DNA of 64,000 bases from Haliotis asinina (Eukaryota > Mollusca > Gastropoda > Lepetellida > Haliotidae): positions 18,368,001-18,432,000 of the forward strand of contig NC_090295.1 of NCBI RefSeq assembly GCF_037392515.1, in the 5' to 3' direction. Below the pieces are notes generated by a model. It was not told the DNA's origin, searched no databases, and saw only the letters and a program-made list of their open reading frames with translations. Both the position numbers and the translations under genes were made by a program. Of this stretch, positions 11,651 to 22,341 are shown piece by piece; positions within the stretch are counted from its first letter, which is position 1, and every line of letters starts with the position of its first letter.

Positions 11651-11901
11651 GATGTCGTCCATCAAGAGGCAGCCCACCACGAATTCAAATCTCAGTCTCA
11701 CAGACAATGTGGATCGCAGAATACACCAAAGAGGTCCTGCAAATCGTTGGGCACGGGAACAAGGCCTTCATCAGTAATGGAAAACAATACCTGATCGTCA
11801 AATTCAACGCTCGACCCAGTGCACAAGGAGAAAGGGATATTATTACTGTTGGCGGAGGTTTGACCAGATATTGGCTTGATGCTCTGTTATTCATGTCTTG
11901 A
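11651..11901 (+). CDS. Unrecognised open segment, possible exon
   Basis: An open stretch beginning near a possible acceptor (CCATCAAG) includes a 64-codon frame starting MWIAEYTKEVLQ and ending at 11901. Its composition is protein-like, with a Lys/Val/Arg-rich strand followed by VGGG and a hydrophobic run. That is loosely reminiscent of the end of a GAS2-type domain, but too weakly to name it. It could equally be chance or a transposon scrap. Confidence 0.2.
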
Positions 11902-12883
11902 TGATTGTATGACACATTTATTAAATGTAATTACATAGGTAGTGATAGCATACTCATTGCTGATCCAATCTTCTGCTTCCCTCTATCACAGGAACGCATC
12001 TCTTTCTGTTTGAAGTTCAGTGGCTGTTCAGTTCAGTTCAGTTTGCACTCAGGGCGATTTGGAGAGCCAGGTAGAATTGAATGATCGACTGAATCACGCA
12101 ACTGGGTGCAGAATAAAGGATTCTACCCATGCACCTGACAAGAGTGTGTTAACTTCTCTTTGCCACTGATCATGAAAAGCATCCACCCAAACTTGTCGTC
12201 TAACATCCTTATTGACATCCGCAATGGCTGATGAGGAAGGAACTCGACAAGGGAAGATGTAGAGAATTCATTACGACTATTTCTTAGTGCCTCAGATAAT
12301 CCGCATTTCGTAAAATTTGGTCTAATTTCGCAAACATTTTGCTTTCGAATGAGACCAGGTGCACCAGCGAAATATGTCCCACTTCCGGTTACATATTTTG
12401 CACATCACAGAGAATAATTGAACTGCTTGGATAAGGGAACCTCATTCCAAATGACATTAAATGACATGGCACCACGTTTATAACGTACACATTCCTTTCA
12501 ATCAAAATGTGAAAACATGAATATGTGTACATTAATATCGAATCAGATCAGATTAATATTAGACACTGATTTAGAACTTGACCAAAGCTAACTCTGCTTG
12601 TCTTGAGGATTGGTTTTGTAGATCTGGAACTGCCGTCATGAAGCAAACCTTACTGGGGGTCACCCTAACTCCCATTCTACAACATTGCACTAAGGTTACC
12701 TGAGTGACTTATGATCACCTGTGTGATTTGTGAAAGGAGGCCCTGATAGTTAAGATGAGGTGACTTGGTTCATGGGTTTATAATGTATGGCTTGGAGTGA
12801 ATTCTTGCTCTAATTAAAATTTTGGGGATGTCTAAATCAAACACACATTAATCAGCGTGACAGTAAATTTCTTAGATGACACA

Positions 12884-13030
12884 GTGAGCGAGTATGGTTT
12901 TATACCAAATATCCTAGCAATATCATGGCAGGAACACCAGAAATGGCTTTCACACATTGTAATCATATGGGGAATCGAACCTGGGTCTTTGGCGTATGAA
13001 GCACACGCTTTAACCACTAGGCTACCCCTT
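12884..13030 (-). mobile_element. tRNA-head SINE inside left arm
   Basis: Sense is minus. The head complement CCACTAGGCTACCCC and the B-box complement GGGGAATCGAACC are clear. It is the counterpart of the copy at 24486-24626, so the insertion predates the inverted duplication. Confidence 0.7.
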
Positions 13031-13113
13031 CAGCATTCTGTTCCCAAGTTGAGCTGCCTCTCTCCCCAGTGCTATTCCTATGTAATTGATTTTCATTTTA
13101 TAATATTTAAAGT

Positions 13114-13166
13114 CCGCCCAGCGAAGAGACTATCACCTCATTCAAACCTTCATCACGACCATCAAG
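13114..13166 (+). pseudogene. Orphan copy of oxidoreductase exon 11 (3' part)
   Basis: It encodes RRDYHLIQTFITTIK followed by a GTAACT donor, matching exon 11 of the minus-strand oxidoreductase ([15 protein letters not shown]). Compared with the 23982-24061 exon, a deletion of roughly 85 bases has removed the splice acceptor and the 5' half of the exon. This copy therefore cannot be spliced normally. Confidence 0.8.
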
Positions 13167-14607
13167 GTAACTTTCAATAAATTCTCAAGAGTAGGCAGTA
13201 GACATACACCCATCAGGCATGCAAAGTCATATGGTCTGAGGTGCCAAACGTTGTGCCTTTCACATTTGGCCTGCGATTGGGTTAATGGCATCCATAAACT
13301 GCCCATAGTTCCATTTCCATGTATTTGCTGTGCGTAGCAGGTGGCGGCTGTGCAATGAGTGGGCGCCGCAGCCTCTAAGATTCAACAGCAAAGTTTGACC
13401 AATTTGAAAAAACAAACAAACTCGTGAGCCCATAGCCTTTATTAGGCATTGCACAGGCACTGCACGGAGGCCTCAAAACGATCAAGGGATATCTGAACGG
13501 CCATCGCACGGCTACAGAACAATCACAGCGCAGCCTTGATAAGATATCCATATGGTGTCTGCGCAGACTCCACGAAGGTTTGCCTTGGTCTGACACCAGG
13601 GCAATCACACGATGCCCGTAGGCGGATACTGTAACCTGCAGTGATCCACGATGCCTAAAATCGCATGGAACATCATAGACTACTTTATCCTACGGCACCT
13701 GTGGGAACTGTGAAACAGCAGCTAGGGTCAGGGCTAGAGATACGTTTTTTTCTGGGTATTTTGCCCATTGCGTCCAGAACAGGATCTTAAGCAGGTACTA
13801 AAATTTTCAGATAACCATCTTTTCTTTATAATGTCTGTTTTGTATATGGCAGTAATTTTCAAAGACAATATCTAAAAAGATAAGTATAACCTATTTAAAA
13901 AAAAAAATAAACCCCAAAAATGTGAAGTCTTAAGACAAGCGATTTCATTAGATGATATTTTCAGAACTAATCAAAATGATTGCTACAAACATAACTAGCT
14001 GCGTTTGTGTGAATGTTTCTTTCTGAAGTTCATAAAATGTACTGTTACGTAGTGAAATTCGTTCGATAATCTCCTGACGTACTCGTAGCATTTGTCAGGT
14101 AGGTACTTTCTGTGACGCATTTGTGTTTCACTGGTAAACCAGGGTACACAAGTCAGAAACTAACCAAAGCTTTTCTGTAATATCATTTGCTTATTTGGGA
14201 TGCTTCCAGAATATTTTAGTGACCATTTTGCTTTAACTTTCCTCCTCCGCTGAGATGACAACGGCGTTGATATAACGGATTACTCGTCAATGTGGAAAAA
14301 ACAAACTTGATTGCTTTAAAGTACTCGTATATTCTCGTATATTTCGTAGCAAGACTTTTCCATTTATATGTTTCATAAATGTGAATAATCTGGAGTCATC
14401 TGAGTCACCAGGAGTGTTTGTATCATACATAATCCAGTTGTCAATATCTGATCTGTCCATCCATTTATCAATCGTCCATCAATCATTTGTCACTCCTTCC
14501 TTCTTGCTATCTATTTCCATTCATCATTTTAACAGGCTTTGACCTGAAGACGTGAGCAGGAGTCAAATTAGGCAGCCATCTTGTATCGAATGGCAATTTT
14601 GTTCCAG

Positions 14608-14736
14608 GAGAATAAACCGGAACTGATAGAGACAGGAGCAGACGAGAACCCCAACAGCCATCTTCTTGTCTTTGCTGCTGAGAAAGCACGTAAAGAAAAT
14701 TGTGTTGTGACGATAAATCCAAATGGAACATTTTAA
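14608..14736 (+). pseudogene. Orphan copy of oxidoreductase exon 12
   Basis: It begins after TTGTTCCAG and encodes 42 residues plus stop, including [18 protein letters not shown], the same length as the true terminal exon at 22213-22341. The frame is intact, with a few substitutions (ENKPE for ENNPE, DENPN for DETLN). With no upstream exons on this strand it is a stranded duplicate. Confidence 0.8.
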
Positions 14737-17072
14737 GGAAAATCCTGCAAGAACATTTCATGGAACATTTTTTGTTGCTAGGGGTGAAGGTCTATTTTTG
14801 TATTTATCAAGGGATTATACGTATACATGGACTCACGAGAGGGTAGAATCATGGAATCAACTAAAGGGATGAACTATTTCATGTCCTTCGTGGGACTGCC
14901 GATGATTGGGATTCTGTCCTTAAGAAACTAAACGATCTCATTGAAATTGGATAAGATTTGAGCTCCACTGCATGAGGTCTGAGGACATTCTAAAACGGGT
15001 CACATCAGACTGACGTTTCATCCTCTTTAGTGAGTGAGTTTACTGTTACACCCAGTATCATGAGCATCAATCTGTGCAAGTGGGGTGACACATGTCGACC
15101 AAGTCAGCAGGCCTGGTCATCTATCCTCCCATCTAATCCTGCATGGATTACTGAAGGCCAATATTCTAACCACCCTTTACGGGTACTTGCTGTTTTAAGT
15201 TCAAACTATAGATGGTAGGTGTAGCTAGTATTTGTATCATATATATGAAGCTGATCCATAATAAATTGTGATCTGTGATTTGTTGGCCCTCCTTTTGAAC
15301 TCTCCAGTATTATATCCCCTTAGTAACAGCATACCTCAGAGCTTTCATGTTGAATGGGTACACACAGAGGATTTTGTTTTTGCTCTGTGCCACACGCAGC
15401 AGCATTCCAGCTTTATGGAAGCGTTCTGAAAGTAATAAAGTCTGGGGCGGACAGTGAGTTTAAGATGACCTGTCAACGAAGTCTGACCACCCGATCCTTT
15501 TAGATACCTACTGCAACAAGCATGGGTTGATTGATTATCGATAAATTTAAATTATCGGAGAAGTAACGTTCGGCAAAAATGAATGAGTATCTTTACAGTT
15601 AACAAGTTGTAGCAAGTACTAAAAGTAGAGTGAGTGAGTTAACATTTAACGTCACATCGGCAATATTTGAACCATTAATATTATACATAATAGTAAATGG
15701 TAAAAAATGTCAACGAAGGACAGTAAAACAACTAGAATATCACAGATAGATATATAAAACTAGTAATTAATTCTAAAACAGTTTCACTATAGAGGACGCT
15801 ACAGCAAAAAACACGGGCTATAGATCGCCAAAGACTGGAAGGTAGATCACCATACTAAGGACAATTGGGACTTACAGTACCTTTGCTACCTGCATGCTCA
15901 CTAGTTGAATTTACACCATCCCCTCAGCCGCTGGCGGTTGTAGGAATGTTTAGCCAAATTTTAAAAGAACAAATATGCTACGTTTAAAAGCGAGTACGCA
16001 AAACTGTGAAAGTTTTGGGACTTACGTATCCTCCCAGGAGGACAATAATTTTACGATACTTCAGCCCCCTTTGAGGATACAGCAATTAACAATACCAGTT
16101 GCTAATTTACACTACCGATCATTAAAATACATCTATCTAAGTTCACTAAGTTCAGAAATGATATACTGACTACCTGTATACACTTTATTAACAAAAAGAT
16201 AACCAACACTAAACAGTTGTCTAAGCAATGTAAATTACAGTACGCAATTACTTTTCAACTAGACAAAAACTCAATTGAAATAATAACTTATTAACAACCA
16301 GTTGTAAACAAAGCCTAATATGGACGACCAAAACAAATATCACCGTACACAAACAAGTCAAAATTTCACATATGTAAGGAAACAGAAGATACACTATCTT
16401 TGAGCTCAAAACAGAATACTACATGGCGTCAATAAAGTCAATATACTAGCTAGCAACAATAAAGTCACTCTACCGCTGTATTATAGGAGTCTCCAACAGC
16501 ATAAACACAACTGATGAATCTTGGGGGGGTGAGGTGTGTGTGTGTGTGTGTGAAGACATCACGCGACGATAGAAGGCCCGGGGCGTTATATCTCACTAAG
16601 TAGACGCAATGTCCATCGTTGAAACCTTTTCAAGTCCACAAATCACTGGGGGCTCCACTTTGTAGCAGGGTCACAATGACAACAGCAAAGTGAATGCAGG
16701 GTGTAAGTTCATGTATTCCCAAGTGGATGGAAGTGGCTAGGAATACACACTAAACCCTGAAAAAATTATAGCAACACTATAACAAGAATGTTAACTTGGA
16801 CATGTGTGGAGAACATACATTTTACATCTATGTATACATAGTCAGTACATTACATGAATGTTAATACAGCTTAGAAGTACGAGCGCCCACAACAATATGT
16901 GTGCATTAAAACACTTCCTAAACATAATGATAACAAAGATTTAACTTTATCAGCATCAGGGGCGATAACTCGTGACATGGCTTAGACAATGTCATAAATA
17001 ATAACAGCGGCAATAGCCGCATAGCATACAATATTTACCATAGAGCGTTAACATCATCAGAAGATAATTCTG

Positions 17073-17075
<3 letters not shown>

Positions 17076-17116
<41 letters not shown>
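17076..17116. repeat. (CA)n microsatellite
   Basis: About 20 CA units in the LINE 3' region. A shorter GT run is at 16537-16552. Confidence 0.9.
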
Positions 17117-17117
<1 letters not shown>

Positions 17118-17420
17118 TTATTATATATATACACACATGATGTAAACAGTACAGTAGGGCACATTACATACCCTGTGTGTGGCACAGAGGCCCGTGTTCA
17201 TGCCTGGCTGTCGTAGCAGACGATGGATTTATGTACGGTGTATACTGGAAATTAGGTAGCTTGTAAAAAGAAACAAACCGATTGGGTGTAAGCTATCCAT
17301 ACAGATATAATGATAAGCCTGGAAAGATATTTCATACACAATAAAAGCTTGAGATACTTTGCCATTACTTGTTAATAAGGCAATAATGCTTGGACAATAT
17401 TCATATTCAGGGCATACTGA

Positions 17421-17602
17421 CAATCCAGTGATCAACAACATGAGCATCGATCTGCGCAATTGGGAACTGATGACATGTGTCAACCAAGTCAGCGAGCCTG
17501 ACCACCCGATCCCGTTAGTCGCCTCTTACGACAAGCTGAGTCGCCTTTTATGGCAAGCATGGGTTGCTGAAGGCCTATTCTACCCCGGGACCTTCACGGG
17601 TC
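17421..17602 (-). mobile_element. Tail-less SINE with 23-bp target duplication
   Basis: A 182-base piece of the CCGTGAAGG-head SINE has its head intact but stops at the TGATCACTGGATTG middle. It is flanked by exact 23-base direct repeats at 17398-17420 and 17603-17625 (ending TTCAGGGCATACTGA). It sits in the 3' region of the LINE remnant, so it is younger than that element. Confidence 0.9.
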
Positions 17603-18377
17603 TATTCATATTCAGGGCATACTGAGAACATACTCACAATACCTCGTTTTGTTGTCATTTAATGTCATATATGTTTCACAGGGAACCTAGGAAACACATT
17701 AAAATAGGAACTTTGCGCTTACCAGCGTGACGCTTGCTCTACACGCCTGCTACCCTGACGGCATTAAATACTAGTGATGTATTTAAAATACGTTATGTGT
17801 TTAAGATTACTTATAATGTTATGGTTAGATATGATTAGAGATTGTTTAAGATAGTTTGTTTACTAACCTGATGACGATTTAGTAGATGTCTAGGCTTTGC
17901 CTGTCACACAAGGTTTGTCAATCCTGTCGGGTGACTATGTGACGTGTCGGGGTGCGAGATGTTCGTGCATAGAAAGAAGCATGCAGGTTTGAATGGACCA
18001 ATCGTATTGTGTTGTCATGTTTGAGTAAACACTATTGATTTTATTATTTAAACTAAGCGATTAGACTCTATGAACTATTCCGGCGATGATATGATCTGAA
18101 ATCAAGAACTTGTTTAAAGTACATTAATTATTATCTATTTTAGTTCAGCCATTGTAGTAATCTGAAACAAATGTAATATGTTAAGACTTATATTTGCATT
18201 GCATGTTTCAGCGTCTTTTGGATAATGGAATAAATATAGAGAATTAATGGTTAATTACCGTACTTAAAACTAACTAAAACCCCTAATTATATGTACACAC
18301 ATACAAATGCACAGGCATACAAAGTATGTCCCGGTCACATATCTACAGCATATTTTAATCAAAATTCAATTATGAAA

Positions 18378-18859
18378 TCAATTCCTTTGAAAAAATACAA
18401 TAATTAAATGATAACTGACAGTCGTATTTATTGATAACAACTTGGTTGTCCCACTTCTTTTGCATAAGTTCACGGATATAATATCTAATACTAGCTTTGT
18501 ATTTGAGTATGGAATAAGAAGTGGTGTCACAGATTTGTTGAGTGTTACTTTGGCAGCAAGATCGGCCAGTGTGTTACCTGAAATGCCTACGTGGCTGGGT
18601 AACCAACAAAAGACGATGTCGTATTGGCCAGAAGCATGATCATTTTGTAATTCAATAATTTCCATTAAAAGTGAATGTTTACACGATAGGTTTTTAATAG
18701 CCTGACGGCTGAATAAAGTATATATTGTTTATGTTTTGTGTGTCGTTGAATATATTTGAGAGCCGTTAATATGGCGTTAGCTTCTGCAGTAAAAATAGAG
18801 CTGTTATTTGGTATTCTAGATGCCATTGTCCTGAATCCAGTGACAGTGGCACAAGCCAT
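18378..18859 (-). pseudogene. LINE RNase H domain remnant
   Basis: Two adjacent open pieces contain IFTAEANAILTALKYIQRH and WLPSHVGISGNTLADLAAK, the usual RNase H signatures of LINE ORF2. They lie in different frames and the central region is degraded. Confidence 0.75.
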
Positions 18860-19139
18860 AGCGCCAGCGTCCTTGGGCCCATCTGTAAATAAGACTTGGT
18901 AAGTATTATATTTACTTTTTAATTGATTATATTCCTGTTTATATTGTAATTCATTCGTTTCTGAGTTCTTAAAAGTAGTTAATGTTAGGTCAATTTGTGG
19001 CCTGACCAGTTGCTAAGGAGGAGAAGAAAGAGGTCGGGAAGGAGCTATATTTTCCAGCTCAATGCCAACAGCAGTAATAAATGGCTTTATTCGGAACCCA
19101 AGAGGCGGAACAAGAGAAAACGTTTTGCTATGCAAATCT

Positions 19140-19711
19140 TCAGAGAGGATTGAAGACACAGTTATATGCAAGGTTAGATTCGTTCGAGTATAGTTTTGTG
19201 ATATATTGTAAAGATAATTTTATACGGCGTTGTGCAAGAGATGGTTCATCTGCCTCAACGAAGAGATTGTCAACACTAGAAGTTTTAAAAGACCCAAGAC
19301 AAAGTCTCAGACCTTGGTAATGGACAGAATCTGATACTTTTGCTTTTACAAAGTCCACCACATACGATGGAGCCATAATCAAGCTTTGAGCGGACATCTG
19401 TATAGGTGTAGGAGAGTAGCTTGATCTTCTCCCCAACCTTGAATTAGACACGACCTTTTATGAAAGGCTGGTAAATAACTAGACGAAGAGGAATGTTTAA
19501 CAAACGTTTCACCAATTTTATTTGCAATATCAGATGTTTCAGTGAGAAACGTGTTACCCTCCTTGAGATGGTGAACACTACACTTTGATCCTTTACTTTT
19601 GATTTTCTGCACCATATGGCATTCATGAGTTGATTTTAGAAACGTAGTTTTGGCATGACTGTCGTTTATTTTGCTTAAATGTGCGACAAGCCTTGGCATT
19701 AGAAATTTCAA
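19140..19711 (-). pseudogene. LINE reverse-transcriptase flank remnants
   Basis: Pieces from just before and just after the polymerase core lie almost adjacent: VHHLKEGNTFL and ETSDIANKIGETFVKHSSSS upstream, VDNLFVEADEPSLAQRRIKL downstream. The palm with the catalytic aspartates is absent, so this is an internal deletion. Confidence 0.7.
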
Positions 19712-20129
19712 ATTGGTTCAAATTACGTATCGTTGGATGCCGACGGAAATATTTTCTTGCCTTTTTTCTCCCTTCTAGCTTGTTTGAAATCAGTGTTAAA
19801 CCATGGTTTACGAATGTGTGGAACTGTAGATGATTTTGGAATGCATTGATCAGCTATGATATTTCATTCCTCAGAAAAGGTTTGAAATGGATCAGGAACA
19901 TTTAGGAATAAGTTAGATTGCAACTTTTCAGTGCATAATCTTCGAAACAAAGACCAGTGGACTTGTGTTCCACCTTGATGATGGTGGAGTGTCACTTGGA
20001 TGAACAGTTAATAGAACAGTGGGAAAATGGTCGCTTCCGGAGAGGGTTAGCAAGTATAAGCATCTCTGAACTTGAAAGGGGGAAACTTGTTAGATAATGA
20101 AACATGCGATATGGTGGCATTTCATACCC

Positions 20130-20690
20130 CTGGCATGTAATGCGGGGGCGTATAGTCGACGTGTCGTGTGTCCGTCCGTCCGTAATCATTTTGTTTCCGG
20201 AGCATAACTAAAAAACCGTTCAATATTTTTTAAACCAAAATTGATAGATCATCTGAACCTATGATTGTGCCTTTCGCTATTCACCGAGTTTTGGCATTTT
20301 AGTTCTTTTTTACTGGTCTTAGTTTAATGGTGAGTGGGCTTCGTTTTCGGAGCATAATTGAAAAACAGTTCAATATATTTCTGCAAAACTTGGTAGATAC
20401 ATCAGTCAGTACCTAAAGTGGTGCCTTTTGCTATTTACAGGTTTTTGTGATTTATTATTTCCTCGGTTTCCATGGAAACGTTTCGGACTTCTTAAAGTCT
20501 GTTAGCAAAACGTGCCAGATATGTGAGGCAGATCTTAGAGTGGTGCCTTTTGCTATTTTTAGCTTTTTGTGATTTATCATTTTCCCAGTTTCCATGGAAA
20601 CGATTCTGACCTAGTCTCAAAATGGAGGGATGGGCTTCATTTCCGGAGCACAACTCGAAAAATCCACTTGTCTTGGTCATATGGGGGATG
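20130..20690 (+). repeat. Interspersed repeat with internal ~150-bp submonomers
   Basis: It starts near GCATGTAATGCGGGGG and GTCCGTCCGTCCG, then repeats a unit about three times. Each unit carries a version of GTTTCCGGAGCATAA, a GTGCCTTTTGCTATT motif and, in later units, GTTTCCATGGAAACG. Minus-strand relatives are at about 46860-47220, 47400-47950, 52010-52160 and 52320-52500. Confidence 0.7.
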
Positions 20691-20736
20691 TGGTGTCTGT
20701 CCTGTAACCTATATATGTTTGAATAAGGTTGAATGA

Positions 20737-20759
20737 TGATGATGATGACGATGATGATA
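20737..20759. repeat. (GAT)n microsatellite
   Basis: A short GATGAT run with one GAC interruption. Confidence 0.8.
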
Positions 20760-22212
20760 TTTTGTCATAGGGGTAATAAATATGACAAATTTATGTTTGC
20801 TGGTGATTCGTGTATTAGTGGTGAAATATATAAGTGAATCTTAAACAGTATTTTCACTATATTACCATGTCAAGCTAAATCTGGGAGGACAGAAATGTTG
20901 AAGAAGTCAGACTTTTACGCTTGGTGAAAACAAGAATGTGTATGGTGTAATCAATCCCATACATTTGACTTGGCCAAGTAAGAATCAGACACACAGGCTT
21001 CTGGCCTTCATGTAGACAGCGAGGCCGTCTCACCAGTGTTTGTTGATTAAAGCGGCACTCAGATGACTCCGAGAGAGACTTCATTCAAGTTTCCAGATAT
21101 GTAGGTGAATGCAAATCTGGAATGTAGTCCACAATTTGACCTCAGGTCATCACCACAGCAAAGCCAATAATTCTGTGGCCATCACCATCGCAGAGTAAAA
21201 AACTGACTTTAGGTCATCTTCAGCATATTCAGATTAATCTCATATACTTCCCCTCAAACGTTTAGACTCACGTGAAGCACTCACTAAATGTTATGCATAT
21301 TATATGGTTACGTCAAAGAATTTCAATTATTTGGGGGAACCAACTGCAAACCTGCACAAGGATCATGCATCAAATTGCTGCAATGCATGTGCAAATATCG
21401 TGCATGTGAGGTTTTGTCAGGGATTCCCCAATTTTCATCATTTATTACACAATTATTAACAATAATCTTTTCAACATTATGAATTCTTTTTACAATAGAT
21501 CAGTTCATGTGTAAGCAGTACCTTTAAATAGTATGGAATATTTTGCAATATCTAGTTTAGAACAGTTGACTGAAGTAAGCGGCTATATACATACCAATGA
21601 TACCGGTTATCATTCAGTGGCAAAGTACACATAATCATCATGATATTAAATGTCAGTATTGAAGGCACAAGTATTCTGTACATTGAAATCATTAAAGATG
21701 ATCAGGCCCAAAGAAAAAGCCATGGAATATTGCATTATCAAACAAACAATTGTTTCCATTCAAGTTCAGAGATGCTTAATACTTGCTAACAATTTGAAAA
21801 CAACTACTTGTAGTGCTTGCTAAGGACTTGGTACTCGTAAAGATACTCATTCATTTTTTGCCGAAAGTTACTTCTCCGATATTTATCGATAATCAATCAA
21901 TGTTATCAATGACCTATCTCTCCGATTTGTATTGACAGCCTTCATACTGACATTACTGAGAGCAGGAAGGTTTGGTCATAAAAGCAAATAATGCAGTGCA
22001 GGGACTGTGTGAAAGATACTGACCGTCAGGATCCTGCTAAGAATTCAATTTTTTCTTATATGTGATGATCCGGGTTAGAACTGGTCTTCATGATTCCACA
22101 ATTTTACTCTCTTGTGAGTCTAAGTATACGTACAATCCCTTGATAAATACAAAATTAGACCTTCACTCCTAGGAACAAAAACGTTCCATGAAATGTTCTT
22201 GCAGGATTTTCC

Positions 22213-22341
22213 TTAAAATGTTCCATCTGGATTTATCGTCACAACACAATTTTCTTTACGAGCTTTCTCAGCAGCGAAGACAAGAAGATGGCTGTTGAGG
22301 GTCTCGTCTGCTCCTGTTTCTATAAGTTCCGGGTTATTCTC
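22213..22341 (-). CDS. Oxidoreductase exon 12, residues 394-435, stop
   Basis: It follows TTGGTTCCAG and encodes [20 protein letters not shown] and [20 protein letters not shown], then F and stop. This is the canonical family C-terminus. No AATAAA is evident close downstream. Confidence 0.92.
   Translation of the reverse strand, partial: ENNPELIETGADETLNSHLLVFAAEKARKENCVVTINPDGTF

Larger units (their letters stand above)
9816..12544. other. Intergenic DNA downstream of GH31 copy B
   Basis: Apart from the SINE at 10205-10472, this region holds a 110-codon open frame at 10520-10852 with no recognisable domain, a degraded SINE around 11270-11420, a tRNA-like scrap near 11470-11500 and a possible exon at 11651-11901, listed separately. 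Confidence 0.4.
12545..15630 (+). repeat. Inverted duplication, left arm (gene 3' end)
   Basis: This arm is the reverse complement, in long but interrupted blocks, of about 21770-24975. Shared landmarks include TAGCTAACTCTGC near the outer end, the tRNA-head SINE, the last two oxidoreductase exons and ATTGATTATCGATAAAT near the inner end. The arm has its own indels (for example about 14855-15530 is largely different). A LINE remnant begins directly at its inner end. Confidence 0.85.
15631..20060 (-). mobile_element. Degenerate RNase-H-bearing LINE (I/Nimb-like)
   Basis: Reading right to left I see the end of an AP-endonuclease domain (GSDHFP around 20030), a linker containing KPWFNTDF and the pre-reverse-transcriptase segment (KIGETF). 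An abrupt joint near 19430 follows, where the polymerase core is missing, then the thumb region (GLRLCLGSFKTSSVDNLF) and RNase H at 18378-18859. The region to 15631 would be a long 3' UTR ending in an ACTCACTC tail. It is 5'-truncated, internally deleted and interrupted by stops and a SINE, so it is inactive. The I/Nimb assignment is inference from the RNase H and domain order. Confidence 0.7.

Noticed and set aside
12200-12260. Hammerhead-like CTGATGA near 12230
   Set aside because: No GAAA partner or flanking helices in the correct positions.
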